Below, piece after piece: positions 11,420 through 22,900 of a DNA stretch of 64,000 bases. The number at the start of each line of letters is the position of its first letter. The first letter of the stretch is position 1. The notes under the pieces were generated by a model. It made no database searches and had not been told where the DNA came from. It saw nothing but the letters and a program-made list of their open reading frames with translations. Origin of the DNA: Chrysoperla carnea. Taxonomy: Eukaryota > Arthropoda > Insecta > Neuroptera > Chrysopidae. A program made the translations under genes and the position numbers. The DNA is taken from assembly GCF_905475395.1 (NCBI RefSeq), contig NC_058337.1, forward strand, positions 70,700,368 to 70,764,367. Direction: 5' to 3'.

Positions 11420-12741
11420 ATGGTTTTTCATTGTTGTGTGAAAAGTTGTGTAAAAACACAGAAGGATATTAGTTTACATGTGATTCCTAAGAATTTTGAG
11501 GTAAGTAAAAAAATTGTTAACTTGGATAGAAATATTCTTGAAAGACTTTTTTTTTCAGAAGTTTAAAAATTGGACAATAGCGATTGGTCGAACGGACATC
11601 GAATACTCGAAACGTGAAAACTATCGTGTCTGCGATTTACATTTCGCCGACAAAACGAAACTCCAGGCTTCAACAGGAAAATTGTGAACTTACTTAAAGC
11701 CTAATGCTTTTCCTAGCCTCCACTTAAGTAGTAAGTTAAAATCCTTATGTAACTAACGTATGTTGAATTTATTCTTGTATGTAGGTCTTATAGAGGAACC
11801 ACGAATGTAGACACAATTTGATTATAAGGTAATTTTTATTTATTTTAGGTTCACAATTTTTACATGCAGAGACCTCGAACATAAATTTGAACAAAACTGC
11901 ATCAAAACGACCTGGTGAGTGAATTTAATTGTTAGATACTAACAATTATAATTTAAAAAGTAAATATAAAAATATAGTTATGAGAATAAAAATAAAACCT
12001 AAAGAGATATTAAATATTCATTAATGCATTTTTTAAATTGTTATGTCTACTGAATAAATCGCCATGAAACACAAGTTTATTTCCTTAAACGCTTGAAAAA
12101 TTTAGCTTTTAGTAGCGTTTATTTTAAAGGAGAACTTTTGATAGCGAACCACCATCCAATTCTGTATGATTTTTCATGAGAAGGCATATTTTGTGCTCAT
12201 TTACAATCTGTTTGAATTCAATTATACTTTATTAAATCACAAAAAATGAAATTGTTATTGAAATTTAGGAGCTTTTGTACTTTTACACTATTTGACACCT
12301 AAAATCATAATATTATGTATATTGAACATAAGTTTTTTAATTGTTGTTCAAAAAATTTTAAATTAATTTTTATCAATAACGGCAAATTTAAATGAAATCA
12401 ATTTTTAGGATCGCCTATGGCTTCTACGAGTCGAAAGATTATGGCCATAAATATCGAAGAAGAACAAATTCGACCTGCGTTTCAAATAGGTTTGTTGCCA
12501 ACCTCGTTTCTTTTTTTTCTATTTTATCAAAAATCTATATTTTATTTTCATAGATTTGAAGAAAAAAATGTATTTACTAAAAGAAGGAAATGTGAGAAGG
12601 GTGAAAGAACTATCAAAATCAGCAAGAAAATATTACCATATTGCGAAAGATATGTTAAAACTTGATCGAAAGTTGAAAGATAAAAATGAAACATATCTTA
12701 AAAGATTGGAAAATGCAAACACGAATGCAAACATTTATTAG
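11420..12741 (+). pseudogene. THAP-domain protein gene, five exons, one in-frame TGA
   Basis: Exons 11420-11500, 11559-11730, 11849-11914, 12409-12489 and 12554-12741 join in phase (0,1,1,1) with GT-AG introns into 195 sense codons plus one internal stop. The N-terminus is a THAP zinc finger: C6-x3-C10, conserved P23 and W32, C52-x2-H55, and LKPNAFPSL as the family's AVPTIF-type end. The C-terminus is a Lys-rich, probably coiled-coil helix (LKEGNVRRVKELSKSARKYY). THAP fingers bind DNA in nuclear factors and P-type transposases. Codon 70 (11685-11687) is TGA where TGG would keep the domain open, so as written the product stops after the C2CH ligands and before LKPNAFPSL. It may be a young pseudogene, a null allele or a sequence error. 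Everything else looks intact, including AATAAA at 12816. Confidence 0.8.
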
Positions 12742-12815
12742 TTTTAATTTTAGTTGTAAGAAACACGATTTAAAATTTTTATTTGTAAATAGAATGTTTT
12801 TAAGATTAGTTGTTT

Positions 12816-12821
12816 AATAAA
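12816..12821 (+). promoter_or_regulatory. Poly(A) signal AATAAA of the THAP gene
   Basis: AATAAA lies 75 bases after the stop codon of the final THAP exon, in T-rich context. Confidence 0.6.
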
Positions 12822-12867
12822 TTTATTTTATAATTTAAAAGCGTTTTTTTTTCTTTAAAATATTTAA

Positions 12868-12985
12868 TTATTTTTTGTTTTACTGTTTTAAGCACATGAT
12901 TTGGAAAAAAGATATTTGATAGCATTTCAAATAAAAATTTGATACCAAAACATGTTCTAAAACAGTAAAACAAAAAAAAAGTAAA
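12868..12985. repeat. Imperfect inverted repeat, ~30-bp arms
   Basis: TTTTTTGTTTTACTGTTTTA plus GCACATGATTTGG on the left pairs with CCAAAACATGTTCTAAAACAGTAAAACAAAAAA on the right, with about 50 bases between. It may be a small foldback element just downstream of the THAP gene. Confidence 0.55.
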
Positions 12986-13606
12986 AATTTAAATTGTATT
13001 TAGAATTTGGCGTTGAGTATTTTAAAAAAGGCGGTCAATTGATTGAAGCGCTATCTGGTGAACAGAGTGAGAACTAAATCTCAAGTTTCCTTGGTGATGA
13101 TAGAGATGCCCATCTATAGTATAATATAAATATTTATTATCTATGGACTCTCCTATAATTGAATTATTTATAGAGGTAAATATATTTATTTACTTTGTGA
13201 ACTAATTCATTTTTCTTTAAATTTCAATTTAAAAATGAGATATAACGCAAATATTTGGAAAAATAATATTGAAGAAAATTTCGTAAAAGTTAAAAAAAAA
13301 CTTGCGCAACCTTGATTTTTTTAAATTCACATAGAAATTTGATTCAAATAGCACATGGATACGGCCCTCAAAGCGATTTCATTAGTTATCAGTTCATGTA
13401 TCACAATTTTTTTTATAAAACAGTCATTCAATGTAAATAATTTTCAGTTAATGCCCAAGTTCCTTTGTGGTAGTGGGTCATTCTTGTGAGAGTTATATAG
13501 TCAAATCGAAATTTATTTTTTGTGTTTTTTGTAATTTCGAAATTGATTTGAATTTTCATCTCTCATATGGTATTTTTTTATTAAGAGAGAGTTTAAAAAA
13601 TTTAAA

Positions 13607-13666
13607 ATGGCGTATAAATATTTAAGTATTTTAGTGCTTGTGTTTGGATTATTTAGTAACAATTTT
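13607..13666 (+). CDS. Exon 1 (signal peptide) of the Thr/Pro secreted protein
   Basis: Twenty codons from AAAATGG to a GTAAGT donor at 13667, phase 0. Hydrophobic core LSILVLVFGLF. Confidence 0.8.
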
Positions 13667-16600
13667 GTAAGTTTCAAATCATTTAATTATTACGTTCAAG
13701 GGATTATTTACCAGATGGGTAGTTTTTAACGCTCCATTCATTTTGTACGGTGTGATATTTAAAAAAAATAAATATTACGTATATTTTAATCATTTTTAAT
13801 TTAGTTTATTTAAATCGGAAACAAAATTGTTTGGTCCATCTTCTTGGAAATACAGCATCCAACTTTTGATTTTAAAATAAACCCCCAAGTATATAATTTT
13901 TTGCAGATTTTGAAAAAAACCAGAGATCTCGTAAACAAAAACAACAAATTTTCAAACACTCTTATAACACTTTTAAATGTGAATACAAATTCTAATCAAC
14001 TCAATTTAATGTCAAAATTACCGTATTTTTTAACAGATATATTAAAATTTATAGTCCCTAAAGTATTAACTTGTAAAATCATTTTTTTAAATATGTTTGG
14101 AGCCCAATAAATACTCAATCAAGCGATTATCGAAAGAAAAAAAAATCAATCGAACGACAGATAGACACGATTGCCAAAGAAATCTATTAGAAATATTTAA
14201 AATATAAAATTTTAATAATTAAAAATTCATTATAGGTAATAATTTTTTTATTGTAAAGTAGAAAAAATTATATTAAAATTTAATTGCCTAAGGGAAATAA
14301 AAAATTACCTATCTTAAGTATAATATTATAAAAATTTTTCATCTACATTAGATAGTTATATATAAAATTGAAAATTGTGGCTAAGTTTACTTCTGGCTCT
14401 TCGCCAAACCAAATTGGTTTTTGTAGTTTTATTACTAAGAAATAAATAATGATATCTAATCAAATAATTTTTTGGAAAACAATTTTTCTTCAAATTCGAG
14501 TTAAAAGCTAAATATTTTTAATTTTTATCAATTTCTGATCAATATCCTCAGATACTTGTCTTTTATTTTATTTCTGATGGTAAAAATGCATATTGAGATA
14601 AAGTTCGAAATTTTATTTCAATTCTCTAAAGTTTTTTCAATCTTCTTTGATAAACAATATGTCGAAATTCGAATATAATCTTTAATCACAGATTAAACTT
14701 TCCTAATACTCATTAGAACTATGGGGCGAATGTTAACTTTAATTCGAATAATTTTTTGATAAAACTTTTCAATTGAAAATACTTTTCTGATCTATTAAAC
14801 AATAGTTTCGATAATAATACAAATTTTCTCTGATGTGTTCGTTTTATTCAAATGAGCGATTATAATTTTTTTCATAAATTATTGTGTTTTGAATCGAAAC
14901 TATACTTGAAGTAGGATATGCTTCTAGTCTGTATAATTGTATCACCATACAATAAATTAGTTTTTAATCCGTATATATCAGAAAATTTTTGTTATGAAAA
15001 TATATAATTTTAATTGTATAATTTCCACCCTGATACAATTTCAAAATTGACTTTTTTATATGGTAGGCATTTTTAAAAGCCTTGAAAAATTTGTTTCAAT
15101 TCAAATACATCCGCAATAAAGTGATAAAAGAAAATCTTTGTTAATTAAATCAAACCAATGTTGCAAAATTCAATATGTAATAAAATATTAAGTATAATTT
15201 AAATTTCAAATAAAAATAAATTGAACTCATTTTTATTGCAATCCAAAATCAGTATAATTTGAAAAATTCTATCTTATGAATTTGAAATTAAAATATTTTC
15301 ATTTGTGGGTATAAGAAATACAGATCAATCAAAAATTTATTAGCAATTTTTATCAAAATATTGCAAAATGTGTACACTATCACATAATTTTTTGATTTAT
15401 GCTATATTTTTCATGATTTAAAAATAATTTGAATTTAAAACGTTTAGAGCGTATCTTTAAGAAATGAATTTAAAGATACGAATTAGTATCTTCATGCACA
15501 GTCGCATACTTATTGTTGGCTTATATAGAATACTTACGTCGTATCTCAAACTGTTTCAAATTATTTATTAGACAAAAAATTCGATGTTTTCTATCAAAAA
15601 ATGAAAATTGTTTTGATATTCGAGCTTGCTATCAAAACATGAAAATTGTTTTTATTTTTCCCATCATTGATATAAATATAAAAGCCAGGAGAACTGTAGA
15701 AGCCTCCACTATCTATTTTTTCATAATTTTCAAAAATTTGACTGAAATGTAAATCCTATGAGAAAAATCTAGAATTCGATCCTAGAAAAAAGTTAGTATA
15801 ATGGAAATTTTTATAGCATAGGTAGTAAATAGCATCACTAATAAGTAGACACAAAATCTCACTATTCGATGTCTAGTTACGAAATTTGAATAAAGAAACA
15901 AGCAATACCGCCCTTATCTCAATTTTTTTACCATTGTAATAATATTGGTAAAATTTATTCATATTTAACTATTTTCACAATCCATTGAATATCAAGATAA
16001 ATCTGACGATCGATTTCAAATTATTTGATATTTGGCAAACAATTAGAATTAAATACTACAATTTACAAAGTAACGATTACAAATACCTCATACTTATTTA
16101 AGAGAAAAAAACTTTTCTGAAGTTTGAAAGTTTGATCAGTTGTATAAATATAAAATCTTTATTTTTGCAGAAATTGGCACAAAGTTCATGTGAAATTACT
16201 CCGGAATGCCGAGAAAACATATTCAGAAATATGTTATTTGCGAGCGACAGTACTGCTGTCTATGCCGACGAAACCACTAGTTCAGGTTAGTTTTATACAT
16301 GGAAAAGAAAATGATTATCACGATTTTCGAAATAAACTTCAAATTTATGATAATTAATTGTTTTTGTTACAGCTTAAACATTTTGCCAAAATTTCAATTT
16401 AATAAATTTGCTAAATGTAACATTTACCCATAATATTTCACCGTTAAGACAATTTTATGAGTTTTCGAAAGTAAAAATTAGTTTAATAGTAACAAAATTA
16501 AACCAAAATAATCTTGTTAAATATAAACTACTATGTTAACTTACTTGGTAATTGAAATACGCATTTTAGTAGAGAGCCGTTAGATTTACACCTCGGAATC

Positions 16601-19600
16601 CAGGCACTGTCAATGAATCTTTATAAAAACTATTCGACTGCATTGTTTAAAGCTTACTCAAAGAAGTTAAAAACAAAAATTTGTGCGATCTTGCTCAGGG
16701 GGTGGGAGCCACTACTTCTCGGAGCTGGAAAAGTTTATGGAGAAAGTGATAACGGGAATCAAAAAAAGAAAACATTCTAAGAAATATTATTGAAACAAGT
16801 GAATGCTTTCCGAGTTATTGGGGATTGAAATTCAGAATATGTAACGTCAAATTACTGAAAAATTTGGCGTTTTGTTTTGACATGGTATTAATAAACAAAC
16901 ACATACATACAATAAGTGTATACTTGATACAATATCTTAATATCTTAATTTGCGCACTCACGGGTAAACGGTCACGTTTACGAAAAAATGTTTCAAACAA
17001 AAGTTTTTAAACTTAAACTAATGGTTCTATCTCTAATGGTTTACAAGATTGGTTCTACGGGCCTAAGACTTAATTATCCTATATTCTACATTTACGAGGT
17101 TTAACTCACTTTTTAAGTCCAGAGGTTAAGAGTACGCTATAAATACGCTATTTTTAGCTTGATATCTCTTTCCGTTTTTGAGATATCGTGTCCACAGTCA
17201 TACAGAAGGAAAACCGAAAATAGAATAATAAGGTGATTTTATGAACCTATACCAAAATTTTGTTCGTTGTATCAATATTTTTAAGCCTTACAAACTTGAG
17301 ACTAAACTCCGTATACCTTAATATATTTCATATATAAATGTGGTATAAAAATTAATAGTCTACAGGAATATTACCGCTAACATACATAAAAATCTAAATA
17401 GGTTCCTCAGAAAAATCGTAAAATTTTGAAAGCAACTTAGAACTAAAAAATTAATTATAATTAAATTTATTTATTTATTTTTGTTTCAGATATATTTTTA
17501 CCAGATTATTTGCTGTCTTCAATAACGGTACCACATTATCCGCTTTATTTAATTCAATTAAAAAATAATTTAATACAATATTTAATGAAACAAAATTTTA
17601 ACTACCCAAAAATATTAGAATCAATCACTCAAACAATGGCGCACAAATCACGTGAAGATATCGTGATTGAAACATTAATCACACTACGTGATCTATTATC
17701 AAGTGATTGTGCCATTCGTAGTGATACAAATGCAATGCTGGTTTACTTGTTACAACGTCATCGGCCGTATGACGCACGAGAAGAACTTCCTAATGAGCCA
17801 ATGGTTCCTCCGACTTTCTCAACAATGCCAACTTCAACGTTTCTAAATATATCACCGGCTGCCAATAATAATAATCTCGTTTTACAAACAGCTCACGAAG
17901 ATAATTTTATGAATATGAATTCTCCATCAGCAGCATCATTGGCAAGTGTTCAAATACCCGATACTGATATTATAAATGGAAATTGTAATAAACTTTCATG
18001 CTCAAAAATTATTCAATTATTAGAAAAAATCATACAAAAAATGGATGAACCCAAACAGTACCAAATATTTATTGATTTTTCAAAATTATCTCAAATTAAT
18101 TTCTCCACTGGAACACCTCAAGTTACATTCGAATCACCAACAAGACAGCCTATAGTCGAACCCGAAAGACCGATTGTTGGTGAAATACAAATGGTATTAT
18201 TACCAATAAGTAATTTATTACAAAAAATTTATGTAAAATTGTATAATTTCAACCACCCAAGTTTAACATTGCGCCAGGGTACTGAAGGCCCACCAATAAC
18301 GGATTATCTAAAAAGTGTGAAATATCATAGTCCAGAATTTGATGGTTTTCAAGATATAACTGTATTCGATATTCGTGCAGCTATTTTACCAACGATTCAT
18401 ATAGTTGGAAAAATTTATAAAGAGTTAGCAATATTAGTTGCGCAATACTATATACCAGGTTATCCAATTGAGGAACCATATTTAGATAACCATAAATATT
18501 TAACAGATATTGCAAGCCGTGAACAAATTACAGCGTATACAATTGTAAAATCATTTCAACCGGTTATGGATTATTTAGATAAAATTTTATTGATCTTAGA
18601 CAATGTAGCACGTTTAAATATTTTATATCCAGGAAAAGTTTCTGATTTCCCGCAATTCCAAGATTTGGTACAAGCACCGAGGCATGGAAGTCTGTATTTA
18701 CAACGGCATGCACTTTCATTGTATGATCTACAAAATGCATTAGTACCAGTAATTGATCGTTTAACAAAAATTTTGGCCACATTATATCGAATTAAACCAG
18801 GATATAAAACCGATACACGATTTGTGGCGCTATTCAATAATTTGAAATTATTCTTAAAACGGAATATGAGCTATTCGGAAGATTTTCGATTAGAAAATGT
18901 AAAACCACTATTAAATCCAATTGTTCAATTATTGCAATATATTTTAGAAAAACTTGATGATTTTAAGCGAACCATTCGAAGTGCTGGGCCATTTTTCAAT
19001 GATATACCAATACAGGCCACTACGACAATTATTGTACCCACCATCCTACCGACAACGACCCCCACTACAACGACTACAACTACTACTACAACCACCACAA
19101 CAACCACAACTCCACCCCCACCCCCGAAATTTGCATATTTAATAGAAAAATTACCAAAACCTGAAACTGAGGAACAGCAAGAATATTATGTAATTATTTC
19201 AGCATTTTTATCACGAGCCGATTTAGAAAGACTTATAGGTAATTCAATTGACATCCATGCATATAAAAATGAACATGATTTATTAAAAGCATTATTTGGG
19301 CGATCAATTACACTTAAATTATCAGCTGCAGAATTAGCTGCAGTTAAGTATTATTTAGAATACGAAGTGAAGTTAGCACGATTAAGTCTTGTAACGCACA
19401 AAGAGATTCATAAACAATTCGATTTATCTGGAATTATTTTAGATACTATTAACTTACAAACATTAACTGATGAACAACGGATAGCGTTTGATGATTTTTT
19501 CCAATTTATATTAAATATTCAAAATGACCAAATGTCTAAATTCGAAACCTGGACAGAGGCAAAAACAAAAGGTGAATTCATGAAAATACTGTTTGACTAC

Positions 19601-19699
19601 TTCTTAACCGCATCATTTGTACCGGAAAATGTGAAACATTCCATCAAAGTTATTGTACCAACTATTCAAATGACTGGGGCAGGCTCACAACCTGTTTGA
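13607..19699 (+). CDS. Secreted ~794-residue protein with Thr/Pro linker, function unknown
   Basis: Three exons (13607-13666, 16171-16285, 17490-19699) join in phases 0 and 1 through canonical GT-AG introns. The first exon encodes a signal peptide (MAYKYLSILVLVFGLFSNNF). The second gives the probable mature N-terminus with two Cys six residues apart (SSCEITPEC). The long third exon encodes about 735 residues: a largely helical-looking region, then a run of about 16 Thr followed by five Pro near residues 580-605, then a ~190-residue charged C-terminal region. Cysteines are few and no transmembrane segment follows the signal. I recognise no domain. The Thr/Pro tract looks like an O-glycosylated spacer between two globular parts. 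The start gives the only ATG that opens with a signal sequence in phase with exon 2. An AATAAA follows at 19776. Gene-model confidence is high; function is unknown. Confidence 0.85.
13907..14110 (+). CDS. Candidate alternative terminal exon in intron 1
   Basis: A good acceptor (T-rich tract then TTTTTTGCAG, ending 13906) opens a 67-codon frame, in phase 0 with exon 1, ending in TAA at 14108-14110. The stop overlaps an AATAAA (CCAATAAATAC), so splicing exon 1 to it would give an 87-residue secreted protein (signal peptide plus ILKKTRDLVN... to ...NMFGAQ) with its own poly(A) signal. In sequence this AT-rich, 67 stop-free codons in the required frame are unlikely by chance. Phase and signals are visible; use of the exon is inferred. 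Confidence 0.45.
   Translation: MLKKTRDLVNKNNKFSNTLITLLNVNTNSNQLNLMSKLPYFLTDILKFIVPKVLTCKIIFLNMFGAQ
14111..16170 (+). other. Rest of intron 1 of the secreted-protein gene
   Basis: AT-rich intron with no further supported exon. A near-duplicate segment, TATCAAAAAATGAAAATTGTT then TATCAAAACATGAAAATTGTT, lies at 15592-15655. The frame 15513-15752 spans it and is judged incidental. Confidence 0.4.
16171..16285 (+). CDS. Exon 2 of the Thr/Pro secreted protein
   Basis: Acceptor TTTTTGCAG at 16170, donor TTCAG|GTTAG at 16286. It encodes KLAQSSCEITPECRENIF and on to DETTSS, ending in phase 1. Confidence 0.8.
16797..17352 (+). repeat. Dispersed repeat family A copy inside intron 2
   Basis: The 5' end (GAAACAAGTGAATGC) is diverged. 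The rest follows the family: GTAAACGGTCACGTTTACGA, TCTAATGGTTTACAAGATTGG, TTATGAACCTATACCAAAAT and TAAATGTGGTATAAA. It is in sense orientation relative to the host gene. Confidence 0.75.
17490..19699 (+). CDS. Exon 3, main body of the Thr/Pro secreted protein
   Basis: Acceptor TTGTTTCAG at 17489. The split codon G|AT completes Asp59, and the frame then stays open for 735 codons to TGA at 19697. The frame contains LITLRDLLSSD, the poly-Thr/poly-Pro tract near 19050-19125 and the end IQMTGAGSQPV. Codon use favours A/T in third positions, as in the neighbouring genes. Confidence 0.9.
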
Positions 19700-19775
19700 A
19701 ATAGTATACGAAACTGTACTGTGGACTAATTTAGGTTTGAGTAATGGAAAGAGACTTCCAAAAAGAGAACTGAGG

Positions 19776-19781
19776 AATAAA
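19776..19781 (+). promoter_or_regulatory. Poly(A) signal AATAAA of the secreted-protein gene
   Basis: AATAAA 77 bases after the TGA stop. The convergent cuticle gene ends only about 125 bases further on. Confidence 0.55.
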
Positions 19782-19904
19782 ATCCTATAAGGAAAATATA
19801 TGGAATAATCAAAATAACAAATCAAAAAACATTTTTTATTATTTTTATTTTAAAAAAATATTAAAATTAAATTATTTAAAAAAAATAGTTAAATTAAGTC
19901 TTAT

Positions 19905-19970
19905 TTATTGATATTGATAAACAATTCGTTGCTTCTGTGATGCTGGAACTTTTCCAATTGGTTGTGAACC
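19905..19970 (-). CDS. Exon 4 (C-terminal) of the cuticle protein
   Basis: The acceptor has a long pyrimidine tract ending TTTTTGTAG at 19971. The frame reads GSQPIGKVPASQKQRIVYQY and Gln, then TAA, in phase 0 with the donor GAA|GTAATA at 20415/20414. AATAAA overlaps the stop, and further AATAAA-like signals follow at 19835-19849 (minus strand). If the intron is retained, the protein instead ends two residues after exon 3. Confidence 0.7.
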   Translation of the reverse strand, partial: GSQPIGKVPASQKQRIVYQYQ

Positions 19971-22900
19971 CTACAAAAATTAATTTAAAATAAGAAAAAA
20001 TAATTAATTAAAAAAGGTTTAGTTATCATGTGTCCCATTTTAAAATATTCAAAATTATTCCTTTTTCGCTTGCAAATAGAATCTCCAGTTACAAATTCGA
20101 GAATAGTCCAACCAAAACTTAATCATTAATGCATCTTCTAAGCTACTATGTGCCAATAGTGAGTTCAGTCTCAGAGGCTGAAGAAACTAAAAGTCGATAC
20201 TGTTTTATATTGTAAACATCCTGCCTCAGATCTGCTAAACCTAATTTTTCATTGAGGGCATAAAAAACTATGAAAAGACCTCACTTATAAAACAAAACCA
20301 ACATCCAAGAGAGCCCAATTTATTCTTATTTAGAGGGCCCAATTTATTCACTATGAAATTATTTGAATAATTTAAGAATTTGAGACACTTAGATATTTTT
20401 GAACTCTATATTACTTCTAAATATTGCTGTGTTTGCTGTTGACGTAATAATCCTTCAGTTTGATATTGAGGTTGAGGTTGTGGAATTTTCACTACAATAT
20501 CAGTCGGTTGTCGATTTACTTCCGCTTTAAAACCTTCTTTTGGATCAGCTGTGTATGTAACAGTACGAATAAATCCATCTGAATCCACAACGGAGTAGGA
20601 TCCAGTAATTTTATCACCATCACGTTGTTCTTTACGATTTTGATAATTTGTGTATAAATCGTCTTTAACATCAAAACCAAATTGATAGGATGGATTTGGC
20701 TGTAAAAAAAATAAAACTTAATTAATTTTTATACCATTATTTCTACTTCAAGTAGCTAATCTTAAATCTAATTAATAATTTATTTTCCATAGCAAATGAA
20801 ATTATATATGGATTAGGCTTTTATTAAATTATTATCATGATTTTAAATCATATGCTGTAAATAATAAAGTTGATTAAATTTTTTTATAAGTTTTAATTTT
20901 TTTTTTTCATAATTTTCCACAGAGTGTAACAGAAATACGGTTTTATATTTTTAAAGTTAAGATGCTTGCTTATATTTAATTGTGTCTTTGAGAATTTTTC
21001 TTCTTAGTAACAAATAAAATTCATATAATACAGTTTATAAAAAAATTTTATAAAAGCCGTGACTGCAAGCTGTTACAGTAAGACTGTACGCAGATGGAAG
21101 TTTAAGTTTCGGGTGTCAAATCCATGCATGTGGTTAAAGTCACGACAGCATATTTGCAATCCGCTTGATAGATATCAAAATTTCATTTTATTTTTTTTTT
21201 TTTGGTGTGTGTATGGTTATCACGTAACATTGCTTCTTCACGACCTTTAATAATAATCCTGCCAAATATCACCAAATTTCACTTGCTTTAATCTTGAAAG
21301 GAGTTAATATGGAAAATACTTTATCAGTCGATGTAAATAAACACCTGATTTTACATTTGACTAGGCGTGTGCAGGGATGGTGATAATGCACATCCAGGCA
21401 TCCTCCTAGAGTGCCTAAATTTGGTGCTATTTGACGTCTGTACATGGTATAGAAATACCTCAAGAGTGTCAAGAATGAAATTGTTATAATATAAGGCGAG
21501 TTTAATGTTACAAAAATGACATGGTCAAGCAAGCCATTGAAATTTTACTCGAATCCAACCGTGTGAGATTGGTGAGATTGGCCGATAGTCCGATCTATTT
21601 TAAAACGGACGAACTCCTTTTAAATTTAGCACACGTAATATATTTTTGAGTAAAAAATTATTTGGGTGTTAAAGTGGTGGTAAAAACTAATCCCGACACT
21701 GACCTTCAGTACATAAACTAAATTCAGTATTCACATTCACCATTTACAGTAATCTGACCACCTACAACCGTTACTAATTACAGTTTTTCTTTCCAAAAAT
21801 AACACCAAGGGTACTATTCGACACCAAGGGTGCCTTGAATTAATGCCAAACGACATACCAGCTTGGCAAAGTACACAAATAAGGACAATGTTGCAAATAA
21901 AGACTATGTTTTAATGAATGATTTTGTAAAAAACCATATATCTCTAGACATAGAAATTCTAAATAATAATTATTTTGTATTCAGTTAGGTTTGGCAATTT
22001 AACGTGGACTTACATAAGAGTTTACTTCCGAAATTAACGTTATGTAGAACTATAGAACATGAATTTTATGAAGATGCTTTTCTGAACACTAATTTTATTG
22101 ACCAAACACGTGCAAACTATTGTAGACGACCCTTGATTTTTTTGCACAATTTTTTATTTAACGGGTTTCATAAATGGATGATGAAATTCCAGTAATAGCC
22201 CATCTAAATACTTAAGATTTCAATTGCTTTCTACAGTGTCTCGGAGTTCTAACTTGAGCGTTTTAATTTTATGTTAAAATTATTTCGTTTCATTAAATCA
22301 CCCTATATTTAATTGGGTGAAAGTAAAATAATAATTACTGATAAATTTCCTGCTATTATTTAAATTACTAAAGGCAATACTTAGTATGCTGTATCATAAT
22401 TAGTCCATCCATCCCCCCCCCCCCCGGGCTTATAAACCCCGTTATAATATCTCGGACTAACAACTGCCGATTAAAGATTAAAAAGTTTCCAAATTGCATT
22501 TATCGAAACGAAAAGTAGTTTTCTTAAATTTTTATTACAAAATTATATAAGTTATATTTAAACTAAAGCCATAAGCTATAGTGGCTATATTTAGCTATAT
22601 AGTTAATAAATTCATTTCATGTTTAAAAATAGAGTAATTAAATTCTATATATATGATAATTAATAATGGGATCAATTTTTTAAATTAAAAATAAATAAAA
22701 TTACATAATTACCTATCCATGTTTTTTGTTTTTGCAAAAATCTAAATACAGAAAGTTGATTCCCACACAATTGATACAATTCCCATATGAGAGAAAACAC
22801 ATGCATCTATCTATACAATCGACATTTTTATGTATTTTATAAATTAATGTATGTATTAGATTTTAAAAAAAGCAATATCTCAAGAGAATATTTTCTATAT

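Noticed and set aside
11685..11687. TGA as a selenocysteine codon in the THAP gene
   Set aside because: THAP proteins are not selenoproteins and no SECIS-like hairpin was evident in the 3' region.
18564..19142. Several frames opposite or alongside the third exon of the secreted protein
   Set aside because: Shadows of the 730-codon coding frame. The poly-Val and Leu/Pro/Gln runs come from reading the ACA repeat in other frames.
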